A DNA stretch of 64,000 bases from Symsagittifera roscoffensis (Eukaryota > Xenacoelomorpha > Acoela > Convolutidae): the NCBI RefSeq assembly GCF_963678635.1, contig NC_087063.1, positions 55,085,504 through 55,149,503 of the forward strand, written 5' to 3'. Under the pieces are notes generated by a model. It saw only the letters and a list, made by a program, of their open reading frames with translations, had not been told where the DNA came from and made no database searches. Below are positions 18,519 through 29,553 of this stretch, in pieces. Positions within the stretch are counted from its first letter, which is position 1. Every line of letters starts with the position of its first letter. A program made the position numbers and the translations under genes.

Positions 18519-19884
18519 CAGAACAATTTGAATTAAACTTAGAATACAGTTGTTCTCATTCTGGAACTAACTCGCGTAAACCGGTGTACACTAGATCTAT
18601 TGAGACCAGGAGATATAAGAGTAAGACTAAGATCGGTATTAGACTAAGAAGTTGCACGAATCTATCCGGCCGAAAATAAGATAGCGTGACGAGCAGACGG
18701 TGTACCCTATCTGAAATTACTCTATGAGTACAGTACACCATACGAAACTCATCTGGTGCGGCCAAAAGTCTCGAACAGACCTTAACTAACCTAGAATTAG
18801 ACAAAAATTGAATTAGAATTAGACAACTACATTATTTCATAAAAATGTTATATGATAAGAACTTATTAGATATGTCTCAATAGATCAGATCCAGTATTCC
18901 AAACAATACGAGTGCTACCCGGTATTGGAAGAAGACGTCGAACAAGAAACGACATACGACTAAGAAAAAACCTAAAAATCGATTTCATGATAGTACGACA
19001 AAAACGAGATCAAACTTTTGTATTTAGAATACTTCCAGCAGTAAACCTAAATTTTCATTTACTGACACAATATTTGAAGAATAAATCTTCAATAGCCTTT
19101 CATGGCGCTAAACCTATTAATTGTACAATAACGACTCTAAGAAACAACACTTGTCGTTTTTCTTAAATCAGCTGTAAATTGAATAAAATCTTGAAAAAAT
19201 TTATTGAAAATAAAATTACAAAAAATTTGTTATTATAAATCATAAAATGTTAATATATAAATCATCTCATCATACCAGCTTTATCACCTAAAACATAACA
19301 GCAAATTTGAAAATTTCGCAATCATCAAAACTAAAACTTTCTAGTTTTAAACTATCAAGGCTTATCCTGGCTTTCACTTAAATTAATTTCATTTAAATAA
19401 CAGATCATCAAGGCTTCCCTTGGTTCTTTGAATTAATTCAAATCTAAATTTTCATATTTCTAAATATTTAAATCTCTGATCATCAATTTTGTTCTCCCCC
19501 TTTCAAATTAATCAGTGTCTAACCACCTCAAACGTCGATTCACTACCCAACACTTATCAAAGACCCATAATTAACAAACTAACCATTATAATTAAGATAA
19601 ACAGAGAAGAACTTCGGTTACTCAGCCTTCACTTGATCCCCCTCCTCTTATTTGACCCAGACTGAACCATTTAAACTTAGTAAGTCATAAAATAGTATCT
19701 AACGAACTGCTCGCGTTCTAATTCTACCTGAACCTTGTAGATCGATTTACTATTCTCCAACTCCTGACCACAAATCACAACCCTAGGTAAGATTAGGTAG
19801 GTTAATCTTAGCTTAGAGTTATTCACGAGAAAATACAAATCATTCTTCGGAATCGATATACGCTTTTCTTTCCCCCCCAAATAT

Positions 19885-20324
19885 ATGACCCAAGTTAAGC
19901 TAACCACAAAATTGTAAGAGCTAACAGTTTAAGGCATAAAAATTACTAATCCAGGTTTTGCATCCATCATCCTAAACCTTATGTCAAGAGACAATTTAGG
20001 AAACAAACAAACAATCGTAATACACAATTGTTTAAATAACGACGACAAATTCGACCTCGTAATCACACCACACAGACAATCAGTAGGATATATAGCAACA
20101 AAAAGACAAACACTAAGCAAGAAAATAATTAACAAACAAAAACAAATTATTGGGAAAAGATTTTCAAAACGAAGAAACGCAGTCTCAGAATCAGAACAAA
20201 CGCAACACAAGGACTTCACAATTTAGAAGATTCAATGAACAAAAATCACCAAATTGACGACCAACTGTATTTCACTGATTCAGAAACCACGTCACAAGCA
20301 TCAAAAAAGGTGAACGTAAATTAA
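19885..20324 (+). pseudogene. Basic leader ORF of the env-bearing element, broken (left)
   Basis: The right arm keeps this frame open for 146 codons (44825-45265). Here one A is missing after ACC ACA AAA, giving an early TAA, and the later part reads from 19981. The product is strongly basic (KRQTLSKKIINKQKQIIGKR, then FSKRRN), which could serve nuclear or nucleic-acid binding, and has an acidic C-terminal part. I recognise no family. It lies just upstream of gag. Confidence 0.5.
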
Positions 20325-20419
20325 GAACTGTTACACAAACAAACCAGTACGTTTGTATAACTGGAATCAACCAATAAGACACATTGAAAATTACACACTA
20401 ACAGTAATACAACACAAAA

Positions 20420-23400
20420 ATGATTCGAAAAGAAGATAACCCAGAAAAATCAGCACTTCCATTTTTAATATCCCCATTAACTGAAAATCGAAGACAGATA
20501 GGATTTTGTCAAAATTTAAATGCAAACATATTCGAAAAAGGAGAAAGTCCATGCACAAAAAAATTTCCCGATGTAAAAATTAAAAGACAACTTCTTGACC
20601 ACTATCTCAAAGGTATATGTAGTCTCACATCACAATATGGAATCTTACAAAAGAGATTAGATCACCAAATGCATTTAATAAAAGATATCTCATCCAAATT
20701 GATGATGTAGATATTGAAATTTCAAAAGTTTTTACACAATACATCAAAAGCATACAACATCAAAACTCACAAGAGCAAACTCGATATTTACAACTGATAC
20801 ATTCTCAGTTATCCATAGCTATTTATCTATATTAGATCTAAATGAACCTCAAGGCGATTCACCTACTCAAACATCTCGACATACAATTGTACGACAGGAA
20901 GTACACATATTTTCAAAATTTTTAAACGCACTCCGAGAAGATCTATCAAGAAATGAAATAACACAACATTAGAAACACGATTTACAAAAATTCTTAGCAT
21001 GGTTCATAATCGATTATTTTAGTCACAACCATGCTCTTATTGAAGAAGCAAGAAAAATTTTTTGACCACAAAATACAGATGATGAAACTGTATTAGCAGA
21101 ACAATCAGATTATGATTGGGACCCTGAATGGTCTCATCAATCGTTTATTAACATCCCAACAGATATATCAAGTCAAGCAATTAGCACAATCTCTATGTAC
21201 AAAGATTACGTTAGAGTATACCCACTTACAAATGACGCAAAAACTTTAAACTGTAATTCATTCTTCCCTGAAAAAACAGGGAATATTAGTTTAAACTCTA
21301 CTCTTATAAATCATGACATCCTAAATGGAACAAGAAATCTGACACAACAAGATATACAAACTCCATCACATTTTGTAAGCGAAAAAAATGTTGAAACGAT
21401 AAAAATAACAGAAGCACCACTAAGCATTCCACCTATTCAACTCAATTTTACAATTAAAAAACTAAAAAACCCAACGCTACAGCAAACAATTACACAATCC
21501 ACAGTAAAACCCTCTGTTGCACAGAAATATTCACACATGGATTACCAATTGTTTCGACCAGTAACAAAACCATCTTACAAAGAACAAACATCGCACAGAT
21601 TTAATTTTACAGAACATAACTACAAATAGGTAAGTGGACCAAAAACAACAAAACTTAAAACAAATACTCAAATATTTGCACAAAGTCAAAATAGACAACA
21701 ACCGACTTCAAACACAGTAAATTTTCATGATCAGCCACGATCCTCACAAGAGCAAAACGGAAATTACCCATTTTTTCAACAAAATAAAAATAATACAAAT
21801 AAACAGAATGCCAAAAATCAACCTCATTGTTTTGCACAAAATAATTTTCCATCTGATGATGAAGAATACTATAACCAAAATCATCAACGATTTTACTCCA
21901 ACCAAAGACCTCGTTCTTACAGTATTGAGCAACCAGATTTTTTTGAACCATACACACGAAATGAACAAATACGACAACCTAGAAATAACCCAAAGTCACA
22001 CATCAAAAACTTTCAACGCCCAAATCTAGTCAACACACAATGATACCAACCAACTCAAATGCAAAACGAAATCCCACTGCCATATTATTTACAACAACAC
22101 GAAATAACAAAAAGCTAACTAGCAAATTTTTCTCAAATTCCACATGCCGCAGAATCACTACAAATGACTATGAATCCATACCTAATGGGTGGATCATCAA
22201 TAACATCAAATAAAAAACTAATGTTATTCAAAGGCACAGATCCTAAATACTCTGTAGAAGATTATTTAAACGCAGTCACAGCAAACCTAATTTTATATAT
22301 AGGACATGAACAGTAAACACGCCACTTCATCAAAATTGGATACATAGACGCACAGCTTTAATACAAACCACACTTGATGGCGCAGCTCAAAAATGGTTTT
22401 CAGTTTTACCTATAGAAAAAAAATCAGATTGGAAAAAATTCACACAAGAATTTTCAAAAATGTTTGATTCAGAAAGGAACAAACAACATCAAAGAGTTCT
22501 ATGTAATGAAAATCGTAGACTACCAATTGAATTGATCAAACAACTAGCAGTAAGGATCGAAACACTAGTCCGAAAAGCGTATTCACTAAAAACTCATGAT
22601 TATAAAAACACAAAAATGACAGAAATTTTAATGATGACTCTAACACCTCAATTACGAAAAAGAGCAATAAAACAGAGAGCATCACATCCTTCCTCAATTC
22701 GAGAACCGGATTTAGATTTTAGTAAACTAGTAGATAAACTAGAATAGGCAGAAATCACTATGAAACTAGAAGAAACAGAAAATCTAAAGCTACAAAATGT
22801 AAACAACATTCAAACTACCACTTCACAGATAAAAAACATCAACGACTCTGATACAGAATTGTCCGAAAAATCCTTGAAACTTCGAACATCTACGAGAAAA
22901 ACCCAATTTTTTAGGCAAACCATCTTTCAAAAAATCGTGTAATTTTTGTCGCCGATACGGACTAGGCATTGATGAATACAGACAAAAACAACAAGATAAC
23001 CAAAATAAACCACAAAATAATAGAGAACTTAACAAATCATTTCATCAATACATAAAGAAAGATCAAAATCTACCCAACAAAAACCTTCATAGAAAAAAAT
23101 TTCAGGCCAACTACTCCCAAAAGACGATCACCATGCCAAAAAAATTCACGAAGTGTCTCACAAAACAGGTATAGTCGATCACATAGTCGAAATAGTCATT
23201 ATCGAAAAAACTATTCAAGATCAAATTCAAATCAACCTGATTTCTCATTTAATACTAGTTCCCATTCAAATTCTAGGAATAAAAAACATTCAAACAATCG
23301 ATCTAGAAACTGTTCACACACTCGACGAAGAAATTATTCCAACGTTAGGAATAGAAACTATTCAAACAATCGAAATCCTAGATATCAAAATTATCGATCA

Positions 23401-23690
23401 CGCGATTAATCTAACAACAGATCAAAATAAAATAATTATCAAAATAGATCACGCGACAATTCACAGAACAGAAATTCAAGCTATAACTATAGACAAAGGA
23501 AATACTCTCAATCACATAGGAATAACACACGTTATCAAAATTCACAACAAAATTATAGAAGTAGTACACCTAAACATCAAAGGCAATAAAATCAAGTACA
23601 ATCAACTGAAGAATCTCAACCAGACCCACCTGGTATTGAAAACAACGAAAGCACAGAATTTTAATTAAATCACATAAATTGCGAATCCAC
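20420..23690 (+). pseudogene. gag: gag-like region (left)
   Basis: Collinear fragments in shifting frames: an N-terminal piece (20420-20710), 21195-21629, a capsid-like segment (22225-22750) with an AAQKWFS motif and FDSERNKQHQRVLCNE, then a zinc knuckle near 22940 reading CNFCRRYGLGIDEY. The last has lost both the His and the final Cys of C-x2-C-x4-H-x4-C. An SR/NR-rich tail follows (about 23130-23600), readable as repeated RNYS/SRS words in one frame. A frameshift near 20700 (after SSKLMM) is shared with the right arm, so it predates the duplication. The gag polyprotein would have formed the virion-like particle. Confidence 0.7.
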
Positions 23691-23817
23691 AGACAGCGAA
23701 AGTGACCCAGAAAACACAATTTCGATTAATATGATAAACGTTGAAAATGACTATGAAGCTAATATATATGAACAACCGACATATTCTCACATATAACAAA
23801 ACCATGACCAATTTCTT

Positions 23818-24426
23818 TTGAACTATTATACAAAACCAGTATCAAATAGCACAACAAAAGAAAAAATAGTAGAAGAAATGAAAGAAGAAAAACCCACAGA
23901 ATTCTCAAGCACAAATAACATTTATCAAATTATACCTAGAGAACCACAGGTGCAAAAAGAAAAAATATGGACAATCCCACTTCTTTTAGAAAGTCCAAAA
24001 TCCAAACAATTGCGAACACCAGATCATGAAATAGATTTCCTAATAGATTCTGGAGCAGAATCAAAGAATATAAACATTACCACTTGGAATGAAATAAGAA
24101 TTCTACACCCAAAAATATTACCCTTCAAAACAACAAGCAAACTAGCAACCGCAAAAGGATCAACCATAACCAACGATGGAAAAATCCAACTTTTCCTTGT
24201 CCCCACTCGAATAATGGAACAAAACAAACTCATGAGCAAACCATTTAAGCAAACTTTCCACATATCTGATAAAATACATAATTGGAATTCATTTATTTTT
24301 AAATACATACCAACAAAAAATATCTTAAATAGTGGAATTCTTATAAAAGATAAAGACACACGAATGAAAAACACAGCTTTGACATTTTTTCAAAGAATAA
24401 ACAAACAACCACCATTTTTCTCTTAA
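23818..24426 (+). pseudogene. Aspartic protease domain (left)
   Basis: The domain shows FLIDSGAES with catalytic D at 24046-24048, followed about 60 codons later by a hydrophobic flap-side strand. Retroviral-type proteases act as dimers around D-S/T-G. The frame ends at 24426. The mirrored copy (41380-40604) has the same motif and continues further. The sequence upstream (acidic, EEMKEEKPTEF) is a gag-pol linker. Confidence 0.75.
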
Positions 24427-24820
24427 TTTTACCCCATATACAATTAGGAACGAAAACTGGAAACCCATATATCTGGAAACACTATCAGGAAATGTATATA
24501 ACTTTTCAGTCAAACAAGTTCACCAATATGATAAAGAACAAAATAAACAACATCTCTTTATGTCTGACCTTGAATTCAGACCAATTCATAAGTTTTTCCG
24601 AGTAACTATTTCATCTATCGAAAACATGAAAGACTCAAACTCCGATATGATTTCATTACATATCTATAACAATTCTCCATATAAAATAACCTTACCTCTA
24701 GGACTCCTAGGTTATTGTGACACTAACGCAACAATTTCACCCACAAAAGAGATAGCGTATAGAGTAAACAATATTTCACAACTATAAGATATCTGTCAAT
24801 CAACAATCCTTGACAAAGAA

Positions 24821-25653
24821 TTGTCAATTAATAATATTTCAAGGACACCCTATTTTAAACCGACATTCCAAATATCAAAGTACACGGAAGAACAACAAAA
24901 ATTCCTAACAATGTTTGATTTTCAACACTCTCTGATAACACAAAAAAAATTCGTACAATTAGCTGACTTATTATTAAAATACTCAAAATTTGATGTTGGA
25001 AAAATAAATTTAAATTCACCATTACAATTACCCCTAAAACCCGATGCAGCTTTGAGAAAACAACGAGCAAATAAAGTCCCAATTCACTTGCAAGATAAAG
25101 TAAACCGATTACTTGAGAAACTAAAACAATAAGAAATTATCTCTCCAGTAAAAAAAGAGGAACAGTCAAAAGGTAACACATTCATAAACCCCGTTATCAT
25201 TTTAAAAGGAGAGTCATTAAAAATCTTTCTAGATGCAAGATATCTCAATTCTTTAAGTGATGAATCTAAATGTAATTGGCCTATTGAACAAATTCAAGTA
25301 ATTCTCACGAAAATAAACGGTAAATATTTCACAAAAGCAGACATGAAAAGTGCATGTCTTCAATTGCCACTAGATGAACAATCATGACTATTGACACAAT
25401 TCCTTATTGGAAATCAACAATACGAATTCAACAGATTATTCTATGGAGTTTCCATAGGACCAGCAGCATTTTCAGCATTTATGAATAAAACTCTCAGACC
25501 ACTAATACTCAAAAAAAATGCAATCATAAATTTAGACGATGTTTTTAAACAATCACAAACAAAAGACGAAATGTTCATTGTCTTAGAAAAATACCATCAA
25601 TTATTACCACAGCAGAACATGAAAGCAGCCCCAGATAAGTCACACTTTTTCTA
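24821..25653 (+). pseudogene. Reverse transcriptase (left)
   Basis: The RT shows ISPV...NPVIILKGESLKIFLDARYLN, ADMKSACLQLPL and FYGVSIGPAAFSAFMNKTL fingers and palm motifs. The catalytic box reads N-L-D-D at 25529-25540, where the right arm has Y-L-D-D, so the tyrosine was lost here. An in-frame TAA at about 25130 and a TGA near 25387 interrupt it, and the first is private to this arm. It is therefore inactive. Compared with the right-arm copy, a short deletion also removes residues near 24845. Confidence 0.8.
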
Positions 25654-25895
25654 ACACGAGTAAAATTTCTTAAACATAATATAGAAACAAACACTATAAC
25701 TTCGTTAAAAATCTAGCATAGATGCAATCCAAAAACTCCAATCATCTTCAAATAAAAAGAAATAACAAGTATTTCTTGGAATGTTAAACTTCTTAAGTAA
25801 ATACGTATACAAAATGCAATTATACTTAAGACCATTCTATAACATCCTTAGACAACAAAATAATTTTGAATGGACAATAGAACACCATAAACGCT

Positions 25896-26886
25896 TTGAA
25901 GAAAAAAACTCTTCTCACTGAACGATTATCAAACACTATTCCAGATCCCAATCAACCATTCTATGCCATGTGCGACGCCTCAAATTTTGGCATCGGCGCA
26001 GCATTATTACAATCTCACAATAGAACGAATAAAACGAACCTCATTTCCTCTAGGCTATTCACACGAGCTGAACTTGAACTTTCTACGCTTATGAGAGAAT
26101 GCACAGCCATAAAAACAAATCGCAGAAAAACAAGATTTTAAGGCACAAAATTTATATTTTAACCACAGATTTTCTTTTGATACAAAAGGACCAATATCAC
26201 CATCCTCGTAAGGAAACTCATATTTAATGTTAATAGTAGATGCATTTACACACTACGTAGCACTTAACCCAATACTTCGTTGTAACGCTTATTATGCATA
26301 TACAACGCTTTATGAACACTGGATAGCAAAACTTGGTTTACCCGAAATCCTTGTCACAGACAATGGCACTGAATTATTAAACAACGAAATCGTTACACTA
26401 AGCCACTTATATAACATTAAACTCAAACCACGTACATCTCACGCACCTTGGACTAATGGATTAGTCGAAGGCATGAACCGTTCACTACAAGAATATTTTA
26501 GATGTATCATTAATGGAAATGACACACGATATACTGAATGGTCAACAGATGTAAAACTGTTCCCATTATCTTATAATTCACAAGTAATAAAAACCTTAGG
26601 ACTATCACCCTACGAAACGGTGTTCAACCAAAAACCACGGAAACCGAAAACCACAGTAAACTCTTCAAAAAATGCACAAGGTTATTGCCAACCCACTAAA
26701 GATTTAAAATGTTACAATCTACCACTACATACCCGCGATGAAAATCATTTTCATCATCCACAAATTTTAAAATTAGCTTCAGGTACACACACCAAACGGC
26801 TTTTAAACAGAGACAAAAAAACAACGAAATTTCCCAGAAAGTATCAAAAAAACTATCACAAAGACAAAATATTGATTACCAAATAA
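25896..26886 (+). pseudogene. RNase H start fused by deletion to integrase core (left)
   Basis: The first RNase H Asp (C-D-A-S-N, 25974) is only ~68 codons from the first integrase Asp (F-D-T-K-G, 26179). In the intact element of this window the same distance is ~460 codons. A deletion near 26110, just after RECTAI, therefore removed most of RNase H, the linker and the integrase HHCC finger. The integrase core is otherwise recognisable: VDAFTHYVALNP, TDNGTE, then PWTNGLVEG with 35 residues between D and E. The same junction occurs in the right arm. It is non-functional. Confidence 0.8.
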
Positions 26887-27206
26887 ACTCTCGATTTACA
26901 CCAGCCACAAACTTAAAAATCGAACATAAGTTTTAATTCCAAACTTTACAACTTAAAAAGGAACTTCTAAAAAATTACAACCAGTCAGAAAAGGACCGTA
27001 TCAAGTAATTGATAAACCCACTGTTGTAACATACAAACTTAGAGACTTAAACAAAAAAGAAATCGTTCAACATCGAAACAATCTTTTACCTTATTACTCC
27101 GAAAACTTACTCATTTATACTCTTTTACAGGACTTGAAAGTATTCAAAACAGCTCAGAGCAAAATCAAAATCAAAGCACTGATATGCAGTCCATCCAAAA
27201 ACAAAT
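26887..27206 (+). pseudogene. Integrase C-terminal GPY/F module (left)
   Basis: KGPYQVIDKPTVVTYKLRDL followed by HRNNLLPYY (26991-27110) matches the GPY/F module found at the integrase C terminus of many Ty3/gypsy elements, which contacts DNA and multimerises integrase. A basic tail follows. The frame is offset from the core. Confidence 0.65.
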
Positions 27207-28028
27207 AGGTAAAAAAGACAAAGAACTTCCCAAACAGATATCAAAAAACGTAGGCAACAAAAAAAACCTCCCACAGAGAGAAAAAACTGAAAATTAGAAG
27301 AAAAAATTACACCACAAGATTAAAAAGAAAAATCTCCACCACATAGACAACCATCGCGACTCTGTAAGCAGCCACGAAAAGATTAAAAAACAGTCATCCC
27401 ACAATCTAAAATATTTAAGAAAGTTGAATCTCAAAAACCACCTTAATTTAGTTAACATTTTCATCTCTTGAAAATATCTTCATGGAACGAACAATTTCTC
27501 AAGTTTCATGCTCAAAAAGCTTTTGAACAAACTATTTCAATTTCAACCAATTAGAAGCTTTTCCGAATCATCACCTCATTTTTAACACGACTTCTCTAGC
27601 CAATAAATAACCACCCTCAGGCCAATTTTTAACTATAACTAAAAGACCTCCAGGTCAAAAATAAGCAAATTGCTATACATTGACTGCTGAAATAAACAAA
27701 GTTTCAGTATTACAACCCTCCCCTATCAAGTAGTACAAAGATCAACAATATTGTCCGAACTTAAATCTCAAAAACCTCTCAGGCAAAAAAAAATTAAATT
27801 AGCCTAAAGAATAAAATGAACATGATCCTTTAGCCTAAAGTACAAATATCTCGCAGATATCCCAACCATCTAATAACCCAAGAAGACACTTAGGAGATCT
27901 CCAAACTTCCCCTTTCAAAAACTGCCAAAATCCAACCCACTTAACAAAAAATCAACAAACAATCCGACCACACTTAAACTTTGCCTTGAAAAATAAAAAA
28001 TAATTCGACGAAGAAATCACTTCCACAA
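27207..28028 (+). other. A-rich non-coding stretch between pol and small ORFs (left)
   Basis: Lysine- and proline-rich fragments of the pol tail continue to about 27430. After that I see only short broken frames. CTCAGG and CCTGAGG words occur, but there is no recognisable gene. Confidence 0.45.
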
Positions 28029-28292
28029 ATGATCTTTTCTCAAACAGTTCACAAATTTCATAACATACTTTCAAATCTTCTTTCAAATCTTTCCATTTTT
28101 TTTTAAACCTTGTATCATTCTCATATCCGACATTTTAGAAATATTCATCCTCACCTTGATAATTTTTTGCAACTTTTTTCATCTTTTTTATTCCCTAATC
28201 CAAATCTACGTAAATTTCTTCAAAATCTTTGACCACCTCTTCAGGTACGATATTTCAAATCACTATCTAAATGTTCAAACATCTATTCAGTA
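28029..28292 (+). pseudogene. Hydrophobic 87-residue ORF, nonsense-mutated (left)
   Basis: This is the left counterpart of the intact right-arm ORF 36928-37191. Here a T-run change gives TAA about 28 codons in. The predicted protein is Phe/Leu/Ile-rich with one or two membrane-spanning stretches. Its end overlaps the start of the 46-codon ORF. Confidence 0.35.
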
Positions 28293-28411
28293 GAACAGAT
28301 GTTTTCATTCTTCTTATAATTTTTTTTATAGTTCTGATATCCCTGATATTGACAATATGCAAATGCATAAAGAAGGCTATCGTAACCTTCGCATTAGCAC
28401 CGATACTTTAA
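28271..28411 (+). CDS. 46-residue single-span membrane microprotein (left)
   Basis: The ATG at 28271 opens a 46-codon frame ending TAA. A short basic N terminus (MFKHLFSR) precedes a ~19-residue hydrophobic span (VFILLIIFF...LILTIC), then CKCIKK and a short hydrophobic end. This is a plausible single-pass or tail-type membrane peptide. It is intact in both arms (right copy 36810-36950), although most larger ORFs of the element are broken. No homolog is recognised. It overlaps the end of the 87-residue frame in another frame, as in compact viral genomes. It could be a leftover of a longer gene. Confidence 0.4.
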   Translation: MFKHLFSRTDVFILLIIFFIVLISLILTICKCIKKAIVTFALAPIL

Positions 28412-28484
28412 TAATTTTTATTGAAGAATATTATAGTAAATATAAAAGTTCTTCTTAAATAAATAACTTTCGAAACATTTTTCA

Positions 28485-29390
28485 GAATTGCTAATCAATA
28501 CCTCCACATCAGTCCCCACCAACAACGTCCCAAGAATCTTCAAACACACCAACAAATATACAAACCAATAATCCTCAATCATCAACACGCATCTTTTTTC
28601 AAGTCAGGCCATATACATTTGACGAAAGACACGCACGATTATCCGAACCACTAGAGCCAGTACTTCGCCAAGCATCACTGAGCAAACCACAATACGAACC
28701 AGTATATAATCTATACCCCCCTCTCTAACAAGGTCTTAATAGAGCAAAAGTCAAAACCAAAACACACTAGAAATAAGTCGACAAATTATTCATCCAAGAC
28801 GAAATAAAAATTTGCAAAACCCCAGAGTTCAATTCAACATACCTCATTCACAAACAACAACTCCTTTAAATCTTTCTAGCAGTACAATTCAAAGTAACCC
28901 ACAGACTCCAGTACAACAAAATACATCAAACATCCCATCAGATTATTTAGGTTCAATTCCTACATCTGAACAAATCAGAGAAAACCCTTTTGATCCAACC
29001 ACTACAGAACAACTCCATTATTGAATTACACATGTTTTTCCTCAAAGCTAACCAAATTTAGTGAATGATCCAATAGACGTTACATCTGACACATCTTTAT
29101 CACGACCTGAAACCCTTTCACTTCTTTAACTCCAATTTCACAAACCCCTTTCATTTTAATTTTTCCTACAAATCTCGACGCCAGATATAGAGGAAATTCA
29201 ACAAATTACATACAATTACGATTAGATTGGAATACATTCGTAGCATCGCCTCCATTATTTGAACAACATAACGAAAGTCACAGATTGCACAACTGGGCAC
29301 TGAACAGAATACAATACCGACAAGACATTCACAAAGATATTCAAGACCATAATATACAAAGACTTACACAAGACAACTTTTCACAGTAAA
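28485..29390 (+). pseudogene. P/Q/N-rich ORF between pol and env (left)
   Basis: After a TTTTTCAG acceptor-like site (ending about 28485) the DNA reads as Pro/Gln/Asn/Ser-rich protein: SQESSNTPTNIQTNNPQSS, later the open piece 28812-29024 (NPRVQFNIPHS...PVQQNTSN), and then a charged segment near 29240-29390. One stop near 28727 and a shift near 29025 break it. Composition suggests a disordered protein. It may be a further accessory gene or an N-terminal extension for env. The right-arm counterpart is 36150-36735. Confidence 0.35.
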
Positions 29391-29553
29391 ATTAAATAAT
29401 ATAATTCATCATCTCTTACCCTTAGCCCCTCCAAATATAGCAGCTACCTCCTCCGTTAATAACCACAGAAATAATCTACAAATAGGATAGATACACAAAA
29501 AAGATAATTGGATATACCACCTTTTATAACCCATATTCAGGACTATCGTTCAC

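Noticed and set aside
19100-19115. TGGCGCTAAACC as a PBS of the env-bearing element
   Set aside because: It starts like a PBS, but no LTR end can be placed in front of it and the tRNA match beyond the first six bases is unsupported.
23153-23668. 171-codon Ile/Thr-rich open frame
   Set aside because: It is the shifted reading of the SR/NR-rich gag tail. Another frame gives repeated RNYS/SRS words in continuity with the zinc knuckle, and the mirrored frame is broken in the right arm.
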